Shown here piece after piece: positions 27,901-36,329 of a stretch of 64,000 nt of DNA. Made by a program: the position numbers and the translations under genes. The stretch is from Saprospiraceae bacterium. Lineage in GTDB: Bacteria; Bacteroidota; Bacteroidia; Chitinophagales; Saprospiraceae. How positions within the stretch are numbered: the stretch's first letter is position 1; each line of letters opens with the position of its first letter. Below the pieces are notes generated by a model. It was given only the letters and a program-made list of their open reading frames with translations, searched no databases and was not told where the DNA came from. The stretch is taken from positions 62,001-126,000 of the forward strand of contig JALHQW010000013.1 of the NCBI GenBank assembly GCA_022841745.1. The letters are read 5' to 3'.

Positions 27901-29114
27901 TCCAAGGCGGCGTCGAGGGAGAACTGGTCGCCCTTCATCCGGGCGATGAGCTTCTCCCCTGCCGTGCCCTCAAAGTAGTAGGCGTCCATTTCGGCGGACT
28001 TGCCGATATCGGCACTCAGGTCGCCATCGCAGCCGATGGGCTGGGCGCACGACTGTTTGAGGAATTGCATTGAAAGGCCATATCCTTCTTCGTCGTCGCC
28101 GGTGTTGTCCATCGCCAACAAGATGTAAGTGCCTGTTTTGGAAAGGTTTACCACCGGGCTGCCAAGCCGGGCAAGTCCGCTGCTCGTGCTGGCATTGGCC
28201 TCTACCTGCTGCCCGTCGGGGTCGTACAGTTCCAAGGCGGCGTCGAGGGAGAACTGGTCGCCCTTCATCCGGGCGATGAGCTTCTCCCCTGCCGTGCCCT
28301 CAAAGTAGTAGGCGTCCATTTCGGCGGACTTGCCGATATCGGCACTCAGGTCGCCATCGCAGCCGATGGGCTGGGCGCACGACTGTTTGAGGAATTGCAT
28401 TGAAAGGCCATATCCTTCTTCGTCGTCGCCGGTGTTGTCCATCGCCAACAAGATGTAAGTGCCTGTTTTGGAAAGGTTTACCACCGGGCTGCCAAGCCGG
28501 GCAAGTCCGCTGCTCGTGCTGGCATTGGCCTCTACCTGCTGCCCGTCGGGGTCGTACAGTTCCAAGGCAGCGTCGAGGGAGAACTGGTCGCCCTTCATCC
28601 GGGCGATGAGTTTTTCCCCTGCCGTGCCCTCAAAGTAGTAGGCGTCCATTTCGGCGGACTTGCCGATGTCGGCGCTCAGGTCGCCATCGCAGCCGATGGG
28701 CTGGGCGCACGACTGTTTTATGATTTGGAATGAGATGCCATAGCCCTCCACATCATTGTTGCCATTGTCGGAAGCCAAGATGGTAAAGTTGCCGGAAACC
28801 GGAAGCGTAAACGTAGGGCTGCCGATGCGGGCCACCCCACTTGATGTACTGGCATTGCTGGCGAGCATCGTCCCCGTTGGGCCGAAAAGCTCCAGTTTGG
28901 CATCCAGCGAAAACTGGTCGCCCTTCATGCGGATAATGACCCGTTCGCCAGCCTGCCCTTGGAAGGTGTATTGATCCACCTCGCCCACAGCGCCGATAGA
29001 AGCACTAATATCCCCATCGCAGGCAATGGGCGTTTGAGCAAACGCCCCGTTTATTCCTATAAAAAACAGCAATGCGAAAAGGGAATATGCGAAGTTTGTA
29101 AAGTTCTTTTTCAT
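24978..29114 (-). CDS. large T9SS type-A secreted protein: six PPC-like and seven BACON-like domains
   Basis: 1378 residues. Signal peptide (~1-26), then six ~110-residue PPC-like modules (each with GDQFSLDA, LGSPVVNL and EEGYG in the well-kept copies). Seven BACON-like domains of ~85 residues follow (~650-1280), each with a paired Cys pattern (SNCSDW near the start, ITGCG near the end) that suggests a disulfide. A type-A T9SS sorting domain closes the protein (VFPNPASSFINVEVSDG...). BACON domains are thought to bind carbohydrate or mucin; that role here is inference. PPC modules 2-4 are encoded by nearly identical 330-bp DNA repeats. Likely a long cell-surface or released adhesin-like protein. 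Followed 42 bp upstream by an outer-membrane barrel gene on the same strand. Confidence 0.9.
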   Translation of the reverse strand: MKKNFTNFAYSLFALLFFIGINGAFAQTPIACDGDISASIGAVGEVDQYTFQGQAGERVIIRMKGDQFSLDAKLELFGPTGTMLASNASTSSGVARIGSPTFTLPVSGNFTILASDNGNNDVEGYGISFQIIKQSCAQPIGCDGDLSADIGKSAEMDAYYFEGTAGEKLIARMKGDQFSLDAALELYDPDGQQVEANASTSSGLARLGSPVVNLSKTGTYILLAMDNTGDDEEGYGLSMQFLKQSCAQPIGCDGDLSADIGKSAEMDAYYFEGTAGEKLIARMKGDQFSLDAALELYDPDGQQVEANASTSSGLARLGSPVVNLSKTGTYILLAMDNTGDDEEGYGLSMQFLKQSCAQPIGCDGDLSADIGKSAEMDAYYFEGTAGEKLIARMKGDQFSLDAALELYDPDGQQVEANASTSSGLARLGSPVVNLSKTGTYILLAMDNTGDDEEGYGLSMQFLKQSCAQPIGCDGDLGADIGKSAEMDAYYFEGTAGEKLIARMKGDQFSLDAALELYGPDGQQLTSNTNTNSSLARLGSPVVNLTQTGTYILLAMDNGGDDEEGYGASLQVLKPSCAQLVECVGNFTGNIGKSAEMDAFYFDAESCNSMQLIFTSSSFSFNETLTLYSGAGDFIASNTASSSNSAILNAALNYDDFIIVVEENEGNNTGDYSLSLVCLSPTLTSSAGTVSINALGGNQSFEVATDCPDWSIMGGCPWFTLTPTNGNGTATVAVNFQPNPTSVARSCSVMLEGCCHSVPISISQAGATLAASPTSLSISNDGETLGLNVNSTCIAWTLIVPGTAPWISPDTVSGTGSQLINLTFEPNCSGTARTTTLTLSGCGLTVNVPVTQAPSTLDASPTFLNLGVPAGQATVNVTSNCNAWAVTDTISWLTVTPTSGSNNGSLAISYGKNSSPISRTGTLTLTGCCLTENITVTQAAATLNVSPTFINAGQAAGQVTFSVSGTCCEWSVSSSESWPTISPEIGTQPGTVTINYGANTSQSTRTATITVTGCGMSRTIVLSQAGQATVIITASPSAFSFEQNSGLATLTISSNCSDWSVSENVPWLVVSPDEGSLNGTVTVFYDENPDCESREATITITGCGVTDTVEVEQAGEAVLSLSQTSQPVGAGAGSTSFTVTSNCNWTVSDDATWVSTSISGNTVTVNYDANTDSQSRTAKVTITCCGEVAEFILTQQGNGGGPTTTTASPDFTLVGNDAGQGTFEVFSNCSDWEIEVSANWLVVDPAEGGFDETIIFYYDENTGTAPRTASITITGCGVSYTIVVQQDGVNAVGERQSIADLAVFPNPASSFINVEVSDGLPPCLLRLCDARGQLIKQVPAQNCKLLTVETIGLPSGLCLLQLVAEDGRLVAVGRVVIIL
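27393..28712 (-). repeat. tandem 330-bp coding repeats
   Basis: Three units, 27723-28052, 28053-28382 and 28383-28712, are each 330 bp. The first two appear identical base for base and the third differs by a few silent changes. A fourth unit, 27393-27722, is clearly related but diverged. Each encodes one 110-residue PPC-like module. The unit length is a multiple of three, so copy-number change keeps the frame. Confidence 0.95.
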
Positions 29115-29155
29115 GGCAAATGATTGAATTTCAATGATTTTAAAAATGGAATAAA

Positions 29156-30667
29156 TTAAAGAAACACCCCAAACCCAATGCGCAGTCCGTAGCTCCCTTG
29201 GGTTTTTTCTTCCTTTGTCTCCTTGTCCTTCACCGATAGCCGCTCATACACGCCCTGCACCTCCACTGTCACCCGTTCGCCTAGGAAGTAGGCAAGGCCA
29301 GGGCCCAGACTGAGGGAAAACAGCCCGTCCACGTTCTCGTAAACTTGGTCAAATACCTTGACCTTGTTCTTTGCAGAGCCAAAGGCAAGAGCGGCCTCAG
29401 CGGTCCATTTCAGCTTGGGATTTGGTAGGTTGCCATAGTACCTAACGAAGGGGCCAAAGGCAAAAAGGGAACTCGTTTCCGTCCGGCCATCTTCCTTTGC
29501 CTTGGCAGAGACCAAGCTTAAGCTGACTCCTCCCAATAGGTTGTCGCTTAAGAAGTACCCCGCATTGGGCGAAAGTCCGGTGGTTGTGTATTTCACTCCG
29601 TCTTGTTCGGAAGTACTGAATCCAGCGGAGTTCCTCCCGCCCGTTGCCGTTGAGGTAGCATTGTTGGCAAGCCCAGTGGCCGAGGCCACCATGATGCTGC
29701 CCTTGCGCATGGGGGTTGAGCGTTTTGAGGACTGGGTCAAGTTCGGATTATTGGGCTGGGGCGGGTTAGCTGGCTTGGTGGGTGTTGTCTGGTCAGCCGG
29801 TGGCTCCACATGGTTGCCACTATTGGATATCACGTCGCCAGCGCCAATGGTGATGGGTGGCTTTTGGCTTGCCGCCATTTGGTTAGCTGCATACCAGTTC
29901 CAATGGAACCGGGCGTACAACATGGCATTGGTCGACTTGGAGGAAGAAAACGCTTCTTCCCATTGTGGAAAAAGTGCCTTCGCACCCAACTCAAAATTGA
30001 AGGAGCGGCCCATGTTATTCACCCGCATTATTTCCTGCGTCCAGCCAATGGTAGCTTGCGTGGTGGAATAGTCGCCCATCAGTTGCCCCAAACGTATGGC
30101 TAAACCATGTGCCTTGTACTTGAAGTTGCTTGGTTTCAGCTTTCTCTTGCCGTAAAAGTTGGCGCCTGCTTCTAAAACCAGTCCCGGTGCCACAGCGATG
30201 GTCTGTGCTTCCAAAAAGGGGTCTTCTTCTATCAGCCAAGTAGCGCCTAAGCCCCCGCTGAACTGGAAGGTCTGCTTCGCTGTCTTGGCATACCGCACGG
30301 TAAACAAGAGCCCGTCACCGAAAGACCCCCCATACCCAATCCGTCGGCTGTAGGCTGCTTCGTCAAAAACCCTGTTGTTCATGACGCCAGTTGGCGAAAC
30401 GGGCTTCACTGCTTGGGATATGCTCTCTATTTCGTTTATTTCGAAGGCGAACACGCTCCCGTCCGCCGTCCTGATTTTCACCACAGAATCGTCCCGGTGG
30501 AAGATTTCGCCTCTCACCTCGCTGCCCTTTTTGGTTTTCAAAACGTCAACACTTTGCTGTGAATAACCAGCAAACACTAATAGAAATAGGCATATAACCA
30601 AAGCAGCAGATTTTTTTAGCAATAAGTTGTTAGGCCCATTAAAGGGTATGGTGTAAATTTCAAGCAT
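29156..30667 (-). CDS. outer-membrane beta-barrel protein, two-part
   Basis: 503 residues. A hydrophobic signal lies at about 14-36 (LLLKKSAALVICLFLLVFAG), after an unusual 13-residue leader. Residues ~40-85 form a small domain (KKGSEVRGEIFHRDDSVVKI) common before barrels. A first set of strands follows (~105-275), then a Pro/Asn/Thr linker (~290-325), then an OMP_b-brl-type barrel (~325-503) ending with aromatic LRIGFGVFL. Probably an outer-membrane partner of the neighbouring large secreted protein. Function otherwise unknown. Confidence 0.7.
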   Translation of the reverse strand: MLEIYTIPFNGPNNLLLKKSAALVICLFLLVFAGYSQQSVDVLKTKKGSEVRGEIFHRDDSVVKIRTADGSVFAFEINEIESISQAVKPVSPTGVMNNRVFDEAAYSRRIGYGGSFGDGLLFTVRYAKTAKQTFQFSGGLGATWLIEEDPFLEAQTIAVAPGLVLEAGANFYGKRKLKPSNFKYKAHGLAIRLGQLMGDYSTTQATIGWTQEIMRVNNMGRSFNFELGAKALFPQWEEAFSSSKSTNAMLYARFHWNWYAANQMAASQKPPITIGAGDVISNSGNHVEPPADQTTPTKPANPPQPNNPNLTQSSKRSTPMRKGSIMVASATGLANNATSTATGGRNSAGFSTSEQDGVKYTTTGLSPNAGYFLSDNLLGGVSLSLVSAKAKEDGRTETSSLFAFGPFVRYYGNLPNPKLKWTAEAALAFGSAKNKVKVFDQVYENVDGLFSLSLGPGLAYFLGERVTVEVQGVYERLSVKDKETKEEKTQGSYGLRIGFGVFL

Positions 30668-30722
30668 GGCATTTTAATTTTTAAATTGGTGGATTTGTTG
30701 CTTAAATGGGTCATGGCGCACT

Positions 30723-31322
30723 TCAACCTTTTTGCAATAGGCAATTGGCAGCGTTCCTGCACTTTTCCTTTTTTGCATCGGCCTCAATGGTATGTCGGAA
30801 GAATACGTTGCCCTGTGCATCACTTGACCAGCCGCTGCCCCCATCGTCTTGGCGCGTGGTGATAGGTGTTTCAGGCGGAAACTGAATCTGTATGCTAGCT
30901 ACCTTGTCAGTGGCCAATATTTGGAGTTGTTCCTTGCTCAAGGTAAAATAGCACCCCAACGCATGCCAGGTAATTAATCGCCCGCCTTTGTATATTCCAT
31001 TGGGGTAAACTACCACCTGTTGCCCAGACGCTGTATTCAGTGTCATGGCATTGGTGGGCCGTAGCTCAAATGATGGACTCATTGCTCGGGCCAAGTGCAA
31101 AAAGAGATAGTATTGGCCGCCCTCTTTTGCAAAGCCAACTTCCCCCATAAAATACACCCGGTCGAACAAAAAACTCAGGCTTGTAGCCACGTCTGGGTTG
31201 GGCTTGCTTTCGGAAACACTGTAACGTCTAATTTTTCGGGGCACGCCTTTAAAATTGCACTGAGCCTCCAGTATGTGCAGTGACAAGAAGAAAAGGCATA
31301 GAATTGTAGTTGCTTTTTTCAT
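30723..31322 (-). CDS. secreted protein, unknown
   Basis: 199 residues with a signal peptide (MKKATTILCLFFLSLHILEA). The mature part reads as one small beta-rich domain with few Cys (QCNFKG near the start, KCRNAANCLLQ at the end). No family recognised. It heads the minus-strand run containing the barrel and the large T9SS protein (55-bp gap) and may share their transcript. Confidence 0.6.
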   Translation of the reverse strand: MKKATTILCLFFLSLHILEAQCNFKGVPRKIRRYSVSESKPNPDVATSLSFLFDRVYFMGEVGFAKEGGQYYLFLHLARAMSPSFELRPTNAMTLNTASGQQVVVYPNGIYKGGRLITWHALGCYFTLSKEQLQILATDKVASIQIQFPPETPITTRQDDGGSGWSSDAQGNVFFRHTIEADAKKEKCRNAANCLLQKG

Positions 31323-31605
31323 TTAGTCTCGTTTTTAAATGTGAATGAAATGGCCTTTCAGTTGACCTTCACTCTTACATACCCTAGCCCCTCCCCATGT
31401 CAACAGCAAACCGATTTATTTTTTTATTTTTAATAATTTTTTCCAACCCATATTCCTTCACAAGAACCAAATCCTCTTTCCCCTGACAAAAGCCATTTTT
31501 AGCTCAATTTACGGAGAAAAAAGCGGTCAACTATTTTACAACCAACTGATTTTCAATAACTTGCCAGACGATTTATAACCCAATCCTTACGTTCAAAAAA
31601 CAGCC

Positions 31606-33192
31606 ATGACAGCACACCTGCACCTAAATTTGTTCACCCTGCTGGCCACCCTCAGCAACGAGGAGTTCAAGCGGTTCGGGAAGTTCCTCGACAGCCGCTA
31701 CTTCACCCAAAGCAATGGGGCAAGGCGGTTTTATGCTTTTTTGAGAAAACACCATCCCTGTTACGCCCCTGAAAAGCTGCGCTTGGAGGTCAATTTCGGG
31801 GAACTGTTCCCGGAGCGGCTCATGCCCGCCATGCCCACTGAAAACCCCACCGATGAGGCCGGCCTCCTCCAAAAAATGCGTTACCAAAAGCTCGCCCACC
31901 TTCTTTCCGACATGTACCGCCTTTTGGAGACCTTCCTCGTGGTGGAGGAAGCCCTGTTCGAGCCGAGCAAGCTTGGCCAAGGCGATACCCAACTGCCCGC
32001 TCGCCAATCGGGCGGCATTTCCCTGAAGGAAGAACTCCTCGTAAAGGCACTCGCCCGCCGGCCAGCCTATGACTTGTACCTCAAGAAATCGCATGCACTT
32101 GCACAGCGCACCGAAGCCCTGCCCGCCAAGAACTCCGACGACTATTGGCTTCTCTCCCAACTTCACCACTGGCAGTACTACCACCCCAGCACTCAGAAGC
32201 TGAACCACCAAGTGCCCGGCATCCCGGAGGCCATGCGCCAGCTCGACCGCTGCTACCTGCTGTCTAAGCTGCGCTACATCGCCGAGCTATGTGCGCTGTC
32301 TGAAATGAGCGCAACCCACAGGGCAACTACCATTTTGGAAGAAGCCGTTGTCCAAGAGGCGGAGAAGATGTTGGAAGCGCCCGGCACGGGCAACGCACAG
32401 CCCGACGAGCATTCCCTGATTTCCGTTTACCTTCAACTGGTGCGCCTCTACCTTGATAGCGGGGATGCCTCGAAGTACCAAAAAGCACACGAAATTTTCC
32501 TAATGCATGCCGATAGTTTGCCCCTGCCGGAGGTGCGGCTCCTGTTCGCACACCTCTCCAGCATCGGCGCAAGGCGCTACTCGCTGGAAGGTCAGCCCAT
32601 CGGGCAAGAACTGCTCTCCCTGCACCTGCGGGCACTGGAAAAAGGCCTGCACATGGCCAACCACCAGATGACCGAGGCAACCTACCTCAACATCAGCGCA
32701 CTGCTCGCCGATTGCGGCCATCTGGACGAGGCCAAGGCTTTCATCGAAAAACGGAAGAACTTCCTACGGGCGGACGCAAGTGAGGAAGCCCACCGCGCCG
32801 CACTCGCCATCTATTGCTTCGCAATGGGCGACTTCGACCAAGCGCAGGGTCATATCAATCAAGTGATAACGAACCAACCGCCCTACGGCCTCCTTTCGAG
32901 GGGGCTCCTGCTGAAAATCTATTTCGAGCGGCTCGGAACGGACGAGGGGCAGATAAACCCGCTCATGGACCTCGCCCTCGCCTTCGACCGCTTCATCCAA
33001 AACCAGGACATTGGGAGGACAAAGCGGGAGGCATGGACGAACTTCGTTCGCTTCGCAAAAAAGGTGGCCACCCGCTGGGCGAAAAACAGTGGCCTCGACC
33101 AAAGCGCCAAGGACAGGCTGCTCGCCGAGCTGGGATCTATGCGACTGCTGTACTCAAAAAACTGGCTCCGCAAAAAAATCGGCGAGCTGTGA
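31606..33192 (+). CDS. lineage-type helical-repeat protein (paralogue of 58330-59727)
   Basis: 528 residues, no signal peptide, almost entirely helical with TPR-like periodicity (ALADCGHLDEAKAFIEKRKN). The N-terminus carries LFTLLATLSNEEFKRFGKFL then DSRYF. The gene at 58330 has the same pattern (LLRSFSKLEMRDFRRYLQSP, YF), and both end in a similar Arg/Lys/Glu helical tail. The two clearly form one family, which I cannot connect to a named domain. Cytoplasmic, probably a protein-binding scaffold; function unknown. Confidence 0.75.
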   Translation: MTAHLHLNLFTLLATLSNEEFKRFGKFLDSRYFTQSNGARRFYAFLRKHHPCYAPEKLRLEVNFGELFPERLMPAMPTENPTDEAGLLQKMRYQKLAHLLSDMYRLLETFLVVEEALFEPSKLGQGDTQLPARQSGGISLKEELLVKALARRPAYDLYLKKSHALAQRTEALPAKNSDDYWLLSQLHHWQYYHPSTQKLNHQVPGIPEAMRQLDRCYLLSKLRYIAELCALSEMSATHRATTILEEAVVQEAEKMLEAPGTGNAQPDEHSLISVYLQLVRLYLDSGDASKYQKAHEIFLMHADSLPLPEVRLLFAHLSSIGARRYSLEGQPIGQELLSLHLRALEKGLHMANHQMTEATYLNISALLADCGHLDEAKAFIEKRKNFLRADASEEAHRAALAIYCFAMGDFDQAQGHINQVITNQPPYGLLSRGLLLKIYFERLGTDEGQINPLMDLALAFDRFIQNQDIGRTKREAWTNFVRFAKKVATRWAKNSGLDQSAKDRLLAELGSMRLLYSKNWLRKKIGEL

Positions 33193-33196
33193 AATG

Positions 33197-33234
33197 AAAA
33201 AGGGCGAAACGGTTTACACGCCTCGCCCCCTTTT
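33197..33234. terminator. bidirectional terminator between convergent genes
   Basis: AAAAGGGCGA and TCGCCCCCTTTT pair around a 15-base loop, with A/T runs on both sides. It lies in the 50-bp gap between the genes ending at 33192 (plus) and 33243 (minus). Confidence 0.7.
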
Positions 33235-33242
33235 ACAAAGGC

Positions 33243-33590
33243 TCAGCCCACGATCGTATCCTCAACACCAATCCACCCACTCGTGCCGCCGCTGCAAACC
33301 GTGGCGACTTGGAACGTGTATCCCCCGGCCTGCAGCCCGCCGAAGCTGTGGGAGGTGGTGGTGGTCTGGACGGTGGGGCCAACGAGACCGTCCGAAGTCC
33401 GCACCCACCGCACCTCGTACCCCAGGGCGCCCGGCACGGCGTCCCAAGCGATGGCAACGGACTGCCCCGACTTGGCCGTGGTGCAGAGGCCCGATGGCGC
33501 AGGGCAATTCTGGATTTGGAACTCGGAGCCAGTGCTAGCCCCCATGCATAGGAAGCCCGCAAGCAGCAGTGCTGCAATGAAGTTTGACAT
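33243..33590 (-). CDS. small secreted fibronectin-III-like protein
   Basis: 115 residues. The signal peptide (MSNFIAALLLAGFLCMGAST) is followed by a single FN3-like beta-sandwich (VAIAWDAVPGALGYEVRWVR ... TTSHSFGGLQAGGYTFQVAT). Such single-domain forms often occur as fragments of larger surface proteins; here it has its own signal peptide and stop, so I treat it as a gene. Confidence 0.7.
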   Translation of the reverse strand: MSNFIAALLLAGFLCMGASTGSEFQIQNCPAPSGLCTTAKSGQSVAIAWDAVPGALGYEVRWVRTSDGLVGPTVQTTTTSHSFGGLQAGGYTFQVATVCSGGTSGWIGVEDTIVG

Positions 33591-34070
33591 AGCTGAACAG
33601 TTTTACAGTGAATAAAAAAGCCTAAGCCTACCCATTGGCAAAAGCCAATCAACTGCTACTTACCAAAGCGAAGAAGCATAGACGCCGGGCAGGGTGCCCG
33701 GTCGTTAGGTTATTGCACTGATGCAGGGAATGTCAACAAATTGTGGCTGGAAAATGAAAGTAGCGCTATGCTGATTTATGATGAGGCAGGTATTTTAAAT
33801 AACCCAAGTTGCGGAGTACCAAAGCTTCTCTTAAAAAGCGTGTTTTTGCGGGCTGGAGGCCCACAAAAACACGCTTTAAATCTCTTTTTCGGCAACTGCG
33901 CCGCCGCAAAAGAGATTTAATTTGATATCCACAACATGGGGTAAATAATTGAAATCGGATGGTAACCAAACCGCACATTTAGGAATGAATTCGGGAGGGT
34001 ATTCCAAAAAGCCTACATTTACCTCCGTTTTCTCCTCAAAAATCCCAGAACAAGCACTAAACATCCTATT
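33591..34070. other. intergenic stretch, 480 bp, rich in inverted repeats
   Basis: No gene seen. It holds a short GC hairpin (CCGGGCA/TGCCCGG, about 33686-33702) and two adjacent longer hairpins at 33833-33919. Promoters for both flanking, divergently read genes should lie here but I cannot place them. Confidence 0.5.
33833..33919. repeat. two adjacent inverted repeats
   Basis: First: AAAGCGTGTTTTTGCGGGC and its near-complement across an 8-base loop (33833-33878). Second: TAAATCTCTTTTTCGGC and GCCGCAAAAGAGATTTA (33877-33919), one mismatch. The two abut, sharing a TTTAA junction. Confidence 0.75.
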
Positions 34071-36275
34071 ATGTTCGACATAGCCAAACTAAAACAAACC
34101 CTTCGGGAACTCGTGACCGACCAGGGAATGGACATCGCACTGGCCGAACTCGAAAAGCACTTGCCGCCCGATGTGCCCAAGTACGACGCCCTATTGCAAT
34201 TACAGGCGAGGCACAACGAGATTGACAACCAGCGCATCAAGAACGTGGTCTCCAACGAACAGGCCACCCTCCAATACGACAAGCTGCGGGACGACGTACT
34301 CACCTTTTTCAGCGGCTTGCTGGAAAGCGATTTTTCAAAGGAAACTGCCAAAAAAGCCAATATGGGCAGCGTGCTGTACCGCATCCCCGACAAGATGCAG
34401 CACCAGAAAAAATCCAAGTGCATCGTACGGGTGGCCTACCTCGAAGAACTGTTGAAGGACAAGCTCGACAACACAGTGGACGTAGTCATAGAGGCCCTGA
34501 AAGTCTCTAAAAACATGGAAGTGAAGATTGTGGACGAGGAAGGCGATGGCGAGTATTTTGAAATCACCAGCCGCAGCACGCCAGAGCAGTTCCTCGTACA
34601 GGACGAGTTCACGGAGTGGACGTTTTTCGTGAAACCACTGGAAATCGGCACCTATCCCCTTGCCCTCATCATTTCCCTCATCGTTTACGAAGACGGCAAG
34701 GACCGCAAAAAGGACATCGTGCTGGAGCGCACCGTCAGCGTCGTGACCGAGGCCGTGCCCGAAGAGGCAGGCGACCATACGATGCGCAAGGCGGGCATCC
34801 TCTTTGCCCTCACCGATAGGCCATCGCCTGGGGATGGTGGCGGCGAAAAAGCACCCAAGAAAAAACCGTGGGTGAAAGTGGCCATTGGTGTCCTGTTGGC
34901 CATTGCCTTGGGCTGGCTGATGATGACGTTGTTCAACAAACAAGGTACAGGGCCGGATGGCCTCGGCACCCAAGTACGGCAGGAATTCGATGCCGCCGTG
35001 GCGCAAGGCTCGCCCGAACTGCTCATCGGCTTTTTGGCTCAATACCAAAACAGCGAATTTGAAGGGCAGGCTAAGGAACTGGCTGGGAAGCAATTGCCCG
35101 GCATCAACCTCGATTCGGCCATCACGGCGCAACGGGCGCAGCACGGCATACAGCCTGTGGACGTGGGGCAGTTGCTCCGCAACGCCCCAACAAGCACAAG
35201 CGGCAGCGAAAGCACCGAGTCCCAGCCATCGGGCACTGGCGACGGCACCCCCACGCCCGCCAACGAAGGAACGGCCACACCGCCCGATTCGGCGCCGGGA
35301 AACGCCCCCAATGGCGCAGCCAACCCCAATGCACCTATCGGCGGTACCACGCCCCCCACGGGCGGCAGCGGGCCAGCCAATCCCAACCAACCTTCCAGCA
35401 CCCAAGGCGGCCAGCCGATAAGCACCGCTGTTAGCACTGACGGCAATGTCACCCCTGACAATAGCGGCGAAACTCCCAAAACCGACGAGGCCCGTTGGGA
35501 CAACAAGGTAATGGCCAAGGAAGATCCCGTGAAATGGCTGCCCACTACGATGGTGAAAGTGAAGGGCGGCAGCTTCAAGATGGGCTGCAGCCTAAAGCTC
35601 GAAAGCACGGGCTGCTCCGCCACCGCCGAGCCTTCGCACGAGGTGCGGGTGCAGGAGTTCAGCATCAGCCGCTTCGAGGTGACGCAGGCGCTCTGGGCCG
35701 CCGTGATGGGCGGGCGCAAGAACCCCAGCCGCTTCGACGACTGCGACCTCTGCCCCGTGGAGCAGGTATCCTGGGACGAAGCGCAGCAGTTTATCAAAAA
35801 ACTGAACGCAGCAGTTGGCTTTCCCCCTTCAGGGGGCAGGGGGTACCGCCTGCCCACTGAGGCCGAATGGGAGTACGCCGCCCGCCAAGCCGGCAAGGAC
35901 AACCGCTTCGGCGATGGCACCAACACGGCCATGACCACCAATTTCAATTTCAACTCGGACGACCTGCCCGAACGCAGGTTCGTGGTGAAGGGCGAGACCC
36001 GTGGCCGCACGGTGGACGTGTTCATGCTAAAGTCCAATGGCCTTGGCCTCTTCAACATGTCCGGTAACGTGGCCGAATGGTGCGAGGACCGCTGGCACCC
36101 CGACTACGAGGGTGCCCCCGCCGACGGCAGCGCCTGGCTCGACGGCAACGACAACCGACGGGTCGTACGTGGCGGCGGCTGGGACAACGAACCCTACGCC
36201 GCCCGCACCTACGACCGGGATGCGAAGAAGGCGAGCACGGGGGACGATGAGGTGGGGTTTAGGTTGGTGTGGTGA
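34071..36275 (+). CDS. EAD-like / beta-sandwich / TM / FGE-domain protein
   Basis: 734 residues. Residues ~1-85 are helical (IALAELEKHLPPDVPKYDAL, LQARHNEID...) and resemble effector-associated domains (EAD11-like) that recruit partners in bacterial NTP-dependent conflict systems. Residues ~100-232 form a beta-sandwich (DEFTEWTFFVKPLEIGTYPL). A transmembrane helix lies at ~268-290 (WVKVAIGVLLAIALGWLMM). After a Pro/Gly/Thr/Asn linker (~345-480) comes a formylglycine-generating-enzyme/sulfatase-modifying-factor domain (~490-734: GGSFKMGC, RLPTEAEWEYAARQ, NMSGNVAEWCEDRW, VRGGGWDN, ending GFRLVW). The FGE part is the firm call; the EAD assignment is by eye. Topology: N-terminus in the cytoplasm, FGE domain outside. 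No STAND ATPase or matching EAD effector is seen in the window. Confidence 0.8.
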   Translation: MFDIAKLKQTLRELVTDQGMDIALAELEKHLPPDVPKYDALLQLQARHNEIDNQRIKNVVSNEQATLQYDKLRDDVLTFFSGLLESDFSKETAKKANMGSVLYRIPDKMQHQKKSKCIVRVAYLEELLKDKLDNTVDVVIEALKVSKNMEVKIVDEEGDGEYFEITSRSTPEQFLVQDEFTEWTFFVKPLEIGTYPLALIISLIVYEDGKDRKKDIVLERTVSVVTEAVPEEAGDHTMRKAGILFALTDRPSPGDGGGEKAPKKKPWVKVAIGVLLAIALGWLMMTLFNKQGTGPDGLGTQVRQEFDAAVAQGSPELLIGFLAQYQNSEFEGQAKELAGKQLPGINLDSAITAQRAQHGIQPVDVGQLLRNAPTSTSGSESTESQPSGTGDGTPTPANEGTATPPDSAPGNAPNGAANPNAPIGGTTPPTGGSGPANPNQPSSTQGGQPISTAVSTDGNVTPDNSGETPKTDEARWDNKVMAKEDPVKWLPTTMVKVKGGSFKMGCSLKLESTGCSATAEPSHEVRVQEFSISRFEVTQALWAAVMGGRKNPSRFDDCDLCPVEQVSWDEAQQFIKKLNAAVGFPPSGGRGYRLPTEAEWEYAARQAGKDNRFGDGTNTAMTTNFNFNSDDLPERRFVVKGETRGRTVDVFMLKSNGLGLFNMSGNVAEWCEDRWHPDYEGAPADGSAWLDGNDNRRVVRGGGWDNEPYAARTYDRDAKKASTGDDEVGFRLVW

Positions 36276-36329
36276 GGGGGTTCATCCTATCGTCAAGCTG
36301 TCTGAAGCTTGTGAACTTTGAAGCGTCCA

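Noticed and set aside
27393-28712. CRISPR-like regular spacing
   Set aside because: The repeats are 330 bp, coding, in frame and without spacers.
34335-36058. Two long minus-strand open frames (356 and 339 codons)
   Set aside because: Antisense to the FGE-domain gene; composition is low-complexity and mirrors its Pro/Gly/Thr linker.
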